Source of the DNA: Clostridia bacterium
Lineage (GTDB): Bacteria; Bacillota; Clostridia; Lachnospirales; Lachnospiraceae
Assembly: GCA_910575725.1 (NCBI GenBank)
Contig: CAJTFE010000004.1
Coordinates: 1 to 64,000 of the forward strand
DNA length: 64,000 bases
Direction: 5' to 3'
Numbering within the stretch: position 1 is the first letter of the stretch; each line of letters begins with the position of its first letter. The translations under genes were made by a program, and so were the position numbers. Shown piece after piece: positions 43,162-51,039 of this stretch. The notes below the pieces were generated by a model. The model did no database searches, was not told the DNA's origin, and saw nothing but the letters and a program-made list of their open reading frames with translations.

Positions 43162-44790
43162 TTAATCTTCTTCCTCTACGGTATTAAACGTGGTGCCGCC
43201 TTCCAATACCTTCGTGTTGGTGTAGCCGTAGTATTTCAGACGGTTCTGCACCATGTAGGCGCGTTTTCCCTTGGCACAGACAAGAAGAAGCTTCTCATCC
43301 TTGCCAAAGCCCTCTACCTCCCCGTCGATCTTAGTCAGATCCAGGTAGGGAGCGGAATGAATGGACGGCTGAATGGAAGCGTCCACCATACGGTATCCTT
43401 CTGCTTTTCCTTCTGCAAACTCCGCCGGTGTGAAGGTCTCAAAGGCTCCGCTCATCTTATTCAGCAGAATATTAAGCCCGTGGGCGAAGGGATGAATGGC
43501 CGTGGAGAAGGGCGGTGCGTAGGCAAAATCCAGATTCTCCAGCTGATCTACGGTTGCTCCCAGGGAAATAGCAGTTACGGCAATATCCGTCACCTTGTCA
43601 ACCGCGCCGGTTCCCAGTACCTGCAGGCCTAAGAACTTCCGGGTTGTCTTGTCTGCTACCATTTTAATAATGAAGGAACCTGCACCGGGATAGTAATGAG
43701 CCTTGTCGTCCACCACACAGAGCACGGAAACCACATCATGGCCCGCTGCCTTTGCCGCTGTCTCTGTAAGCCCGGTACGTCCGGTATTGATGCCCCCCGG
43801 AAGCTTGGCCACGCCGGTTCCCAGTACGCCCGCGTATTCAATCTCTTTGCCGCAGAGATTCTTTGCCAGCACACGTCCTGCAATATTGGCTGTAGAGCCC
43901 ATTGGGGACCAGGCAGGCTCGCCGGTCTCCCGGTTGGTTACCATGGCGCAGTCGCCGATGGCGTACACATCCTCCACATTGGTGCGCAGGTTTTTATCCG
44001 TGAGAATGGTGCCCTTGAACATCTCAATGCCGCTTCCCTCCAGGAATGCAGTATTGGGGCGGATTCCGATTGCCAGAACGAGGGCGTCGGCCTTTACCGC
44101 GCGCTTGCTGGTCTGCACCTTCTCCACCTTGCCGTCGCCAATCACGCCCTCTAAGGCAACGCCCGTCATGGGATTGATTCCTGCATCAGCCATTTTATTT
44201 TCCACATACTCGGAAAGCTCCGGGTCCAGGAAATTGGGCAGTACATGGGGGGCAAAGTCAATGACGTTGACACGGACGCCTTTTTCCGCCAGGTTCTCGG
44301 CCACCTCAAGGCCGATAAAGCCGCCGCCTGCAACGACCGCCCTCTTGATCTTTCCGGCCTCTACCGCTTCCCTAAGAGCAATGGCGTCGTCCGGAGTGCG
44401 CATAAAAAATACATTTTCCAGATCAAGGCCTTCAATCTGCGGACGGAAGGGTGATGCGCCGGAGGCGATGATCAGCTTGTCATAGCTGTAAGTGCCGGTC
44501 TCCCCGTTATGTACGGCTGTGACGGTCTTTGCCGCCGTGTCAACGGCCGTAACCTCGGTTTCCGTTAGAACCTCTGCGCCTGTAAGCTTGGAAAATGATT
44601 CCGGTGTATTCACGATCAACTGCTCCTTTGCGGGAATCACGCCTCCCACATAATAAGGAAGCCCGCAGCCTGCATAGGAAATGTCTTTTCCCTTGGTGAG
44701 AATCGTCACCTCGCAGCTGCGGTCTTCCCGTTTGATTTTCGCTGCCGCCTTCGTACCGGCCGCAACGCCCCCGATAATCAGTACTTTCAT
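43162..44790 (-). CDS. CoA-disulfide reductase-type flavoprotein with rhodanese domain
   Basis: The 542-residue protein has an FAD/NAD(P) reductase (VLIIGGVAAGTKAAAKIKR; second nucleotide site AVVAGGGFIGLEVAENLA near 150). C42 in SYAGCGLPYY is the redox-active thiol of the CoA-disulfide reductase/NADH oxidase group. Dimerisation domain to about 440. The C-terminal rhodanese-like domain has CAKGKRA with C505 as sulfur carrier. Fusion of the two is known in Cdr/Npsr proteins that reduce persulfides or CoA disulfide. Within the sulfur cluster it probably processes polysulfide or thiol disulfide. AAGGGGATTTTACCG precedes the ATG. Confidence 0.9.
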   Translation of the reverse strand: MKVLIIGGVAAGTKAAAKIKREDRSCEVTILTKGKDISYAGCGLPYYVGGVIPAKEQLIVNTPESFSKLTGAEVLTETEVTAVDTAAKTVTAVHNGETGTYSYDKLIIASGASPFRPQIEGLDLENVFFMRTPDDAIALREAVEAGKIKRAVVAGGGFIGLEVAENLAEKGVRVNVIDFAPHVLPNFLDPELSEYVENKMADAGINPMTGVALEGVIGDGKVEKVQTSKRAVKADALVLAIGIRPNTAFLEGSGIEMFKGTILTDKNLRTNVEDVYAIGDCAMVTNRETGEPAWSPMGSTANIAGRVLAKNLCGKEIEYAGVLGTGVAKLPGGINTGRTGLTETAAKAAGHDVVSVLCVVDDKAHYYPGAGSFIIKMVADKTTRKFLGLQVLGTGAVDKVTDIAVTAISLGATVDQLENLDFAYAPPFSTAIHPFAHGLNILLNKMSGAFETFTPAEFAEGKAEGYRMVDASIQPSIHSAPYLDLTKIDGEVEGFGKDEKLLLVCAKGKRAYMVQNRLKYYGYTNTKVLEGGTTFNTVEEED

Positions 44791-44866
44791 CGGTAAAATC
44801 CCCTTTCTTTTCGTGATTTTTTTAACAATTCTGTGTCGAAATTACCTTGATGCCTCGTTTAGAATT

Positions 44867-44932
44867 ATTATATCACTTGGGAATTAATAATTAAAATGAT
44901 ATTATTTTATGAATAACATAGGTAAAACCTAT
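44867..44932 (-). promoter_or_regulatory. Sulfur-cluster promoter with LysR-type palindrome
   Basis: On the minus strand TTTAAT (44890-44895), 17 bases, TATAAT (44867-44872). Upstream, at 44918-44932, ATAGGT-TTT-ACCTAT is a perfect palindrome with T-N-A ends and spacing typical of LysR activator sites just upstream of -35. Confidence 0.55.
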
Positions 44933-44976
44933 CAATGTTACTGCCTATTCCACGGCTGGTAACCTGTTAATTCTTT

Positions 44977-45951
44977 TTAGGATTCCTCTTCAATCCACCA
45001 TTTGGCTACTGTTGGCGTACCGTCCTCCTCCCATGTAATGAAAAAGTGCGCAACGCCTGCGCAGTCTGCTGCTCCGCCTTCCCCATAGAGATACTCGGAA
45101 GCCTGAAGTACGTTTCTTCCTTCATATTCTGTTACCGATAAATCGTAAAATCCCCGTGCATTGCCGCCTGCAAGCTGCGCCGTCTCCGGAGGCGTGCCGC
45201 CATACTTCCGGTGAAAGGGAAGTATCTCGTCCAGGTAGGAGCAATATGCGCTGTAGCTGCCTGCCTCCGGCTCCTGTATCACGTCTACGGTAAGTCCCTG
45301 GTCATAATCCGCATCCAGGTCGGAAGGAAGCTCCATGCGTTCTATGGTGTTGTTTCTATATTTAAAAACAGCCTTGTAGGAATCTCCCACCGCACCGCAG
45401 CCAAATCCTTCTGCGCTGAACACAATCTCTATGTTTTCATCATTGTCCACATCGGCCCAGAATACATCAAAAATGCCGTAATAGGAGCACGCTTCCTCCT
45501 CAAAGCAGTAGGGCGCGTCCTCATTCATGTAAAGCCATAAGCTTCCCGACCCGTAAAAGACTATTTCCTCTGCATCCTGCACCATAAGAAGCATGTCCCT
45601 CTGCCCGTTCCCGTCCATATCATCCAGCCGAAGCCCTGTCAGCTTCATGGCGCCCTTTTGAAACACATCATCCTCCAAAAGCCGGTCAAAAAGCTCCGCC
45701 GCCTGCTCTGCCTTTACGCCCTGGTTCCCTGCCTCTTCCAAAAAGCGTTCCCGGTTTTCCTTCATCTGCTTCCCCGGCAAACTGTTTTCCTCTCCCTTAT
45801 CCGTCCTGGGCAGGCCTTCGTTTTTCTGCAGATAATGCCCCATTGCTCCTAATTTCGCCCATGAGGCCTGCACTTTTTTGTCAGATGCGCAAAATGAGCT
45901 GATTACGATACATAATAAAAGTAATATGATTTTATTCATCCGTTTTTTCAT
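44977..45951 (-). CDS. Secreted protein of unknown function
   Basis: The 324-residue protein has an N-terminal hydrophobic segment (IILLLLCIVISSFCAS), consistent with a signal peptide; the Cys is not in a clear lipobox. A helical, charged stretch (residues about 35-105) follows. Then come two acidic loop motifs, RLDDMDGNGQRDMLL and FWADVDNDENIEIVF, resembling calcium-binding DxDxNG loops of FG-GAP-like repeats. Gene order does not tie it to the sulfur cluster. I do not recognise the family. Codon use matches neighbours. Confidence 0.7.
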   Translation of the reverse strand: MKKRMNKIILLLLCIVISSFCASDKKVQASWAKLGAMGHYLQKNEGLPRTDKGEENSLPGKQMKENRERFLEEAGNQGVKAEQAAELFDRLLEDDVFQKGAMKLTGLRLDDMDGNGQRDMLLMVQDAEEIVFYGSGSLWLYMNEDAPYCFEEEACSYYGIFDVFWADVDNDENIEIVFSAEGFGCGAVGDSYKAVFKYRNNTIERMELPSDLDADYDQGLTVDVIQEPEAGSYSAYCSYLDEILPFHRKYGGTPPETAQLAGGNARGFYDLSVTEYEGRNVLQASEYLYGEGGAADCAGVAHFFITWEEDGTPTVAKWWIEEES

Positions 45952-45978
45952 AGTCTTCTCCCCTCTGCCGTTCTTTAT

Positions 45979-46030
45979 CTAGTAGTCCGTATCGGAAATA
46001 TGCACAAGGATTTCCGGTACGGACTACTAG
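45979..46030. other. 21-bp inverted repeat
   Basis: Arms CTAGTAGTCCGTATCGGAAAT and ATTTCCGGTACGGACTACTAG match at 20 of 21 positions around a ten-base loop. No T-run follows on either strand. It lies between the secreted-protein gene and the LysR gene. The rest of 46031-46307 is AT-rich leader with no other feature. Confidence 0.6.
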
Positions 46031-46307
46031 TGTTCATTTTAGCGGAGGACTACATCATAACAGAATCAAAATTACATCATATTTGCATCATCTTTTCTTC
46101 TTTTTGCTGGCGGGTTGATTTTTGTTCTTTTTGAAACGTATTCTCAGTTTCTGTGTCACTTGTCAATACGCTGCAGAAATGATACTATTTTTTATGAATA
46201 CATGTGAATCTCTCAACAGCAATCTCTCCTGCCATGCAAAATTCATTTTTCATGTAATAGAAATCTCTATGGGGAGGGATCTTGTAAAAGGGAAACAGGA
46301 GGCATAT

Positions 46308-47198
46308 ATGACCATCCGTCATTTGAAAATATTTATTGCAGTAGCCGAGACAGGCAAAATGAGCGTGGCGGCCAAGAAGCTCTATCTGGCTCAGCCCACC
46401 ATCAGCCAGGCCATTCACGAGCTGGAAGCCCATTATCACACCCAATTGTTTGACAGGCTCTCAAAACGCCTTTATATCACGGAGACAGGACGGGAGCTCC
46501 TTGATTTGGCCCGGAATGCAGTCCGTGCCTTTGAGGATCTGGAGCTTCATATGGAAAACTGCACCCAGACCGAGCATTTCCGGATCGGCGCTACCGTCAC
46601 GGTAGGCTCCTGCCTGCTCCCATCCCTTCTGGAGGATTTCCGCCAGAGGAAGCCCCAGGTGGATACCTTTTCTTTCATTGGAAATACTGCCGTGATTGAG
46701 GACAAGCTTTTAAAGTCGGAGCTGGATGCCGGCATCGTGGAAGGCGTAATCAAAAGTCCGGATCTCATCAGTATTCCAATGGTGGAGGATTATCTTGTTC
46801 TGGCCTGCAGCAAAGACCATCCCTTTGCCTCCCTGACCTCCTTTTGCCCCTCGGATCTGGAGGGGTTGGATTTTGTTATGCGTGAGAAGGGCAGCGGTAC
46901 AAGGGCGCTGTTCGAAGAATACCTGCACGCCAGCCATATTCACATTCGCTGCCGGATAGAAGCTCCGTTTCCGGAGGCTATGAAGCATGCCATTCTTTAC
47001 AATCACTGTATGGCAGTGATTTCCGTGCGCCTTATTGAAGAGGAATTGCAAAAAGGCACGATCCATATGCTGCCCCATCCGGAGCATGCCTGGAACCGCA
47101 CCTTTAATCTGGTTTACCATAAGGATAAGCTCCTTACGGATTCTATGTTTCATTTGAAAAATCTGCTGCTGCAGTATCGAAGGCCGGAGATCGGATGA
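46308..47198 (+). CDS. LysR-family transcriptional regulator
   Basis: The 296-residue regulator has an N-terminal winged helix (MTIRHLKIFIAVAETGKMSVAAKKLYLAQPTISQAIHELE). The effector-binding domain begins near residue 90 (HFRIGATVTVGSCLLPSLL). The helix-turn-helix resembles the CysL/YeiE group. AGGAGGCATAT fixes the start at 46308; the longer frame to 46122 is rejected. It is divergent from the secreted-protein gene and lies 1.5 kb from the sulfur cluster, whose promoter has a LysR-like palindrome; control of that cluster is plausible but unproven. Its stop lies five bases from the convergent GTPase stop. Confidence 0.88.
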   Translation: MTIRHLKIFIAVAETGKMSVAAKKLYLAQPTISQAIHELEAHYHTQLFDRLSKRLYITETGRELLDLARNAVRAFEDLELHMENCTQTEHFRIGATVTVGSCLLPSLLEDFRQRKPQVDTFSFIGNTAVIEDKLLKSELDAGIVEGVIKSPDLISIPMVEDYLVLACSKDHPFASLTSFCPSDLEGLDFVMREKGSGTRALFEEYLHASHIHIRCRIEAPFPEAMKHAILYNHCMAVISVRLIEEELQKGTIHMLPHPEHAWNRTFNLVYHKDKLLTDSMFHLKNLLLQYRRPEIG

Positions 47199-47203
47199 TT
47201 CTG

Positions 47204-48154
47204 CTAGAAGTACACCATCTCTTCCTCCGGCTTCTCCACGGACTTCAGCGCCTTCGTATAGAGCACCGGGCCCTCCTCGCCGGAATATTCCTTCCTGGCC
47301 TCCACCTTTACCTTGGCCGTAACGGTAAGCCACTGACGGTTACGAAGCTTGTCAACATTCTGAGACTTGCACAGGAAGCCTAAAAATACGGTGTCGTCCG
47401 CACAGCAGGTCATGGCCCTCCGCCCCGGTACAAAATAGCCTGCCTCCAGCTCCTTCGGACGCATTACCATTGCCTTGAACCGGACAGTTTTGCCTTCGTA
47501 ATGTTCGGGATAATCCATCGCGTCCAGATACCAGATACCATAGTCAATATCTCCGATCTCAATGATTTCGGCATTCAAATCAAAGGGAAGCTCCTCCTCA
47601 TATTCAAAGAGCTCTCCGCCTTCCTGCTCAAATTCTACCTGTGCCCTGGGATTGGCCGCCCGGATATTCCGCTTATAGGAGGCAGCCTTTGTCCCCTCCT
47701 TGCAGCGGTTGAAGATTACCAGATCGGAATCCTGTACCATATCCATAAAGAGAGACTTCATATTCTGCATATACAGATCGAAGGTTCCGGCATCTACCAG
47801 AGTAATGCCCTGAGCCAGAAACCATCCCCGGGGAAGCTGCATGTCCCTTAGGTACTGCATGCCCCACATACCGTTGTACTCGATCATAACCTGGGTGGGC
47901 TTGTATTCCTTCCTGCATGCCTCCAGAAACTCCGGGGTAAATTCCGCCTTTCCCTCCACCACTGTCATAACCGTATCATAGGATTCCAGGATATGGTTAT
48001 CATACTCTTCCTCCCCCTCCTCACAGGCAATAAGAAGGGTTTTGCCTCCGTCGGAAAAATAAGGGTCAGAAAGCGTCTCCTGTATGAAAGAAGTCTTTCC
48101 GCTTTCCAGAAACCCGTTTACCACGTAAACAGGTACTTTATTTAAAAAACTCAT
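47204..48154 (-). CDS. G3E GTPase fused to a DUF1980-like domain
   Basis: The 316-residue protein has a G3E (CobW-type) GTPase half with P-loop NGFLESGKTS at 13-22 and NRCKEGTK near 149 as guanine-specificity motif. It lacks the CxCC metal motif of the neighbour. The C-terminal third (from about 205) reads DYPEHYEGKTVRFKAMVMRP...RRAMTCCADDTVFLGFLC, which resembles the C-terminal part of DUF1980/YcgQ (TIGR03943) proteins, normally a separate gene next to permease YcgR. It is 31 bases downstream of the CobW-type gene and likely cotranscribed. It probably has a metal (zinc)-handling role; this is inference. Confidence 0.8.
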   Translation of the reverse strand: MSFLNKVPVYVVNGFLESGKTSFIQETLSDPYFSDGGKTLLIACEEGEEEYDNHILESYDTVMTVVEGKAEFTPEFLEACRKEYKPTQVMIEYNGMWGMQYLRDMQLPRGWFLAQGITLVDAGTFDLYMQNMKSLFMDMVQDSDLVIFNRCKEGTKAASYKRNIRAANPRAQVEFEQEGGELFEYEEELPFDLNAEIIEIGDIDYGIWYLDAMDYPEHYEGKTVRFKAMVMRPKELEAGYFVPGRRAMTCCADDTVFLGFLCKSQNVDKLRNRQWLTVTAKVKVEARKEYSGEEGPVLYTKALKSVEKPEEEMVYF

Positions 48155-48185
48155 AGCTGCTCCTATTCCAGTACCAAAATCTGCC

Positions 48186-49202
48186 TTATACTACATGAAA
48201 CAGTTCCTTCAGCGCATCCTCATCGAGCTTGGATCCAATGACACACAGTCGTCCTGTGTAATCAGGGCTTCCGTCCCGAACCTCGTATTCCTCCGGAACA
48301 AAATCAAACTGCATCCAATTGCCGTCGGTATCGGGAATGATACCCTTGGCGCGAAGAATGATGCCGTATTTTTCGGAGCCGCTCAATTCCTCCAGTATCT
48401 GCTGCAGCTCCTCTGCCGTATACTTATGAGCTGTCTCCACGCCCCAGCTTGTAAATACCTCGTCTGCGTGGTGATGGCCTTCGTGATCATGATGATGGTG
48501 ATGATCATGACAGCCGCAGGTGCAGTTCTCATCATGCTCATGGTGGTGATGGCCGTGCTCACATTCCCCATCGTGGTGATGGCGGTCATGCTCCTCCATC
48601 TCCAGCTCTGCGTGGTGCATGGCTGCCAGAATCTGCTTTCCGTCCAGTTCGTCCCAAGGTGTCGTGATCATTGCAGCATGTCCATTGTGATCACGAAGAA
48701 GGGCCGCGCACTCCTCCAGCTTTTCATCTGTCATACTCTGGGTTCTGCTTATCACGATAGTCCCTGCATGCTCCACCTGGTTATTGAAGAATTCACCGAA
48801 ATTCTTCATATACATCTTGCATTTCTTTCCATCCACTACAACGATGGAACTGTCAATGTGAACATCAGTGGAGCCTGCCACATTTTCCACAGCCTTTACC
48901 ACATCGGAAAGCTTACCCACACCGGAGGGCTCAATTAGAATCCGATCTGGCCCATAGGTATCCAGAACCTCCTTCAAAGCCGTACCAAAGTCTCCTACTA
49001 AGGAGCAGCAGATACAGCCGGAGTTCATCTCATTTACCTGGATTCCGGCATCCTTCAAAAAGCCGCCGTCAATGCCAATCTCTCCGAATTCATTTTCAAT
49101 CAGGACAATCTTTTCCCCCTGAAAGGCCTCCTTAAGAAGCTTCTTGATAAGCGTTGTCTTTCCGGCTCCCAGGAAACCGGAAATAATGGTAATCTCTGTC
49201 AT
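48186..49202 (-). CDS. CobW/ZNG1-type metal chaperone GTPase with His-rich insert
   Basis: This 338-residue G3E GTPase has P-loop SGFLGAGKTT at 8-17 and the metal-binding CICC at 63-66 typical of zinc-handling members (YjiA, ZNG1, YciC). A histidine cluster at 205-245 (H-rich with CTCGC) could hold several zinc or nickel ions. The C-terminal CobW_C domain begins near 250 and ends in VCVIGSKLDEDALKELFHVV. It likely supplies metal to a client enzyme under limitation. The promoter region carries a CIRCE operator rather than a visible Zur box. Confidence 0.92.
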   Translation of the reverse strand: MTEITIISGFLGAGKTTLIKKLLKEAFQGEKIVLIENEFGEIGIDGGFLKDAGIQVNEMNSGCICCSLVGDFGTALKEVLDTYGPDRILIEPSGVGKLSDVVKAVENVAGSTDVHIDSSIVVVDGKKCKMYMKNFGEFFNNQVEHAGTIVISRTQSMTDEKLEECAALLRDHNGHAAMITTPWDELDGKQILAAMHHAELEMEEHDRHHHDGECEHGHHHHEHDENCTCGCHDHHHHHDHEGHHHADEVFTSWGVETAHKYTAEELQQILEELSGSEKYGIILRAKGIIPDTDGNWMQFDFVPEEYEVRDGSPDYTGRLCVIGSKLDEDALKELFHVV

Positions 49203-49221
49203 TTCTATTCCTTCTTTCTTC

Positions 49222-49305
49222 TATTAAGCTCTGCAATATCATTCCCATGCACTTCATTTCCAGGCAGATTTCACAGGCGGTAAGATATTGCTCTACAATT
49301 GCTTG
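49222..49305 (-). repeat. Possible diverged family B hairpin
   Basis: GCAATATC and GATATTGC close a stem around a core containing CATTTCCAGGCAG and GCGG, reminiscent of the family B core. It lies just upstream of the CobW-type gene, the same position family B copies take. Similarity is limited. Confidence 0.35.
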
Positions 49306-49323
49306 AGCTGTTGCTCTTTATCA

Positions 49324-49377
49324 TTAGCACTCTCTTTGACATACTGCTAATTATAGCACGCTCGCTTGATTTGTCAA
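49324..49377 (-). promoter_or_regulatory. CIRCE (HrcA) operator with sigma-A promoter
   Basis: On plus, TTAGCACTC, nine bases, TACTGCTAA matches the CIRCE consensus TTAGCACTC-N9-GAGTGCTAA at 16 of 18 positions. On minus, TTGACA (49372-49377), 16 bases, TATAAT with TG extension (49350-49355) reads toward the CobW-type gene. The operator begins at the -10 box, the usual place for heat-shock repressor HrcA. Confidence 0.8.
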
Positions 49378-49439
49378 ACTGCAATGTACCATCCCAAATA
49401 CTGCTTTAAGCACTTCTTACGCCTTATCATAACAGGCCC

Positions 49440-50186
49440 TTAATCTCTGCCCGTATACCGTCTGCTCTTTCTCTCCCCTTCACTTCTCAGCAGCCCTTCA
49501 TCTACCATTTCCTTTAATAACCGTTTTACTGTTGACTCAGCCAAATTCAAAATTTTTTTTGCTTCTTGATTACTGATTGAGCCATTTTGAGCAATATAAT
49601 TTAGTATTAGAGATTTCCTCTCCATTTTTATCGGCTTTTTATCGGCTTTTATCGGCTTTTTATCGGCTTTTATCGGCTTTTTATCAGACTCAATAATCTT
49701 TTTTTCGTCCTTCGATATTTCTGCAAATTCTTCATTTATATAGATTACTGCCATCGTATAATCATCATAATCATTATTGGGCAAAAATTCCATCTTAGGT
49801 GACCTATTTGATTTCAATGCCTCCTTTGCCCTTCGAATTCCGGATCCATACGATTCAATTAAATTCAGTGCAAAGAACATATCTTTTAATTCCGGATTCA
49901 AATATTTTCTATTGTCAAAGCTGCTCTGGCTATTCATCGCTTCAATGGTAACCGGAGGCATAGGCCGATTATGATTCACAAATGTGATTCTATCACTATA
50001 CACATAAATCCCAATATAATTAGGCGATTCATACCGTTTATGCAAAATACAGTTTGTGGCCAACTCCTCAAAAGCGGCCAACGGCCAGTTATATACAATC
50101 CGATGTTCTATTTTATCTGCATCCCTAATCGTGTAAGATGCCTGGATAGCCTCTTTTGCATTTGTAGATACCAGGTATTCTTTCAT
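49440..50186 (-). pseudogene. C-terminal part of an AlbA/HATPase-type regulator, broken
   Basis: The 248-residue frame starts MKEYLVSTNAKEAIQASYTIRDADKIEHR. In intact relatives MKEYLVxTNAKE lies well before the ASYTIRD segment, so an internal stretch is missing at the NAKE/AIQ junction. What follows is the HATPase_c_4 region (ELATNCILHKRYESPNYIG; FVNHNRPMPPVTIEAMN; LNLIESYGSGIRRAKEAL). A Lys/Pro repeat of three DKKPIKA units and a winged helix at the C-terminus come next. The 21-base tandem repeat encoding DKKPIKA lies at about 49627-49687. AT-rich. May still be translated, but is unlikely to work as the full protein. Confidence 0.65.
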
Positions 50187-50338
50187 GTACTTACCATATA
50201 ATTGTTTGCATAAGCGCAGGCTGTTTTCAATATTCCTGATTTAAAATTGACAGACTTCTTATACTCAATATAATCTGTCTCAATATGATTCTGCTCAAGA
50301 ACCGTATATGCCATACGTTTAATGTCTTCTATCTGCAT
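50183..50338 (-). pseudogene. N-terminal AlbA_2 remnant of the same regulator
   Basis: A 51-codon frame starting at 50338 reads MQIEDIKRMAYTVLEQNH, then ETDYIEYKKS and ILKTACAYANNYM, the start of an AlbA_2 (Schlafen-like) DNA-binding domain. It breaks off after NNYM and reaches a stop at 50183 that overlaps the ATG of the 49440-50186 frame by four bases. The missing middle of the AlbA domain indicates deletion, so these two pieces are one decayed gene. Confidence 0.65.
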
Positions 50339-50456
50339 TTTTTCAGCCCTTTCTGCCTATAATCAGTGCCTGCTGCTCATCTTCCATTCACAATACATCT
50401 TCATTATAACGTAATTATATTGAAAATACAACGAACCCTGCCTCAAGGTTTTTGGC

Positions 50457-50636
50457 CTACAAGCGCTCCCCCATCAACGTCCAAATCAAAATTTCAAATT
50501 CCCGTTCTGTTAATATGCTGCTGTTTCCGATTTTCAGTAAAATTTCCGCTATTTCCTTCCCTTGTCCGGATAAATGTCCATATAACTCCAAAAAATTCTT
50601 CCCACTGTCGTCTTCTCTTACCGGACCTTTTTTCAT
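50457..50636 (-). CDS. Small acidic/basic protein, unknown
   Basis: The 59-residue protein (MKKGPVREDDSGKNF, then LYGHLSGQGKEIAEILLKIG, SILTEREFEILIWTLMGERL) has no membrane helix or signal. The ATG at 50636 follows AAAGGTGAT; a longer frame to 50666 lacks a site. It is divergent from the XRE regulator gene with two palindromic operators between. I do not recognise it. It could be an antitoxin-like or regulatory partner of the XRE protein, by position only. Confidence 0.5.
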   Translation of the reverse strand: MKKGPVREDDSGKNFLELYGHLSGQGKEIAEILLKIGNSSILTEREFEILIWTLMGERL

Positions 50637-50660
50637 TTCAAAATCACCTTTCCAAAATTT

Positions 50661-50689
50661 TGACATTTAATAAATGTCATACTTATAAA
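50661..50689 (+). promoter_or_regulatory. XRE-gene promoter with perfect 19-bp palindrome
   Basis: TGACATTTAATAAATGTCA (50661-50679) is a perfect palindrome with nine-base arms. It overlaps the -35 of TTGACA (50660-50665), 18 bases, TATAAA (50684-50689), so a protein bound here would block the plus-strand promoter. Confidence 0.65.
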
Positions 50690-50717
50690 GATTTTAACAT
50701 AGAATTTAAAAAGTAAA

Positions 50718-50736
50718 TGACATTCAGTATCTGTCA
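50718..50736. promoter_or_regulatory. Second palindromic operator, same motif
   Basis: TGACATTCAGTATCTGTCA shares TGACA and TGTCA ends and 19-base length with the palindrome at 50661. It lies 57 bases away, about 5.4 helical turns, between the promoter and the XRE start. Confidence 0.6.
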
Positions 50737-50746
50737 AAGGTGGCTT

Positions 50747-50992
50747 ATGTATAAAAATAAAATTGGTAATAAAAATAATATTTCCGGATCCGCAATCCGG
50801 ACTCAGCGTCTGGCAAGGGGCTGGTCCCAGAGGGAGCTTGCGGATGCGCTGCAGCTTTTGGGACTGGATGTAGATAAAAATGCAATCCAGCGAATCGAAG
50901 CCCGGAAGCGGTTTGTAACGGATATAGAGCTTACATATTTTGCTAAGGTTTTTGATGTGGGATACCATACATTGTTAGATAAATCGGTATAG
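50747..50992 (+). CDS. XRE-family transcriptional regulator
   Basis: The 81-residue protein is essentially one helix-turn-helix (SGSAIRTQRLARGWSQRELADALQLLGLDVDKNAIQRIEARKRFVTDIELTYFAKVFDVGYHTLL). The WSQRELAD and AIQRIEAR segments fit helix 2 and the recognition helix of Cro/CI-type proteins. AAAGGTGGCTT precedes the ATG at 50747; the longer frame to 50717 would include part of an operator. It probably binds the two palindromes in its own promoter. Confidence 0.8.
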   Translation: MYKNKIGNKNNISGSAIRTQRLARGWSQRELADALQLLGLDVDKNAIQRIEARKRFVTDIELTYFAKVFDVGYHTLLDKSV

Positions 50993-51022
50993 CCGGGACC
51001 GTCCTGGCTGTCCGCTTCTTTT
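50991..51022 (+). terminator. Terminator of the XRE gene
   Basis: AGCC-GGGAC and GTCC-GGCT form a short stem beginning at the stop codon, followed by a T-rich tract at 51016-51025. Confidence 0.55.
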
Positions 51023-51039
51023 TTTATCTGCAAAAAAAA

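Noticed and set aside
49203-49439. Zur box ahead of the CobW-type gene
   Set aside because: No AAATCGTAAT-type palindrome is present; the clear palindrome is CIRCE.
49622-49690. CRISPR-like short repeat
   Set aside because: The repeat is a 21-base coding tandem repeat (DKKPIKA) with no spacers.
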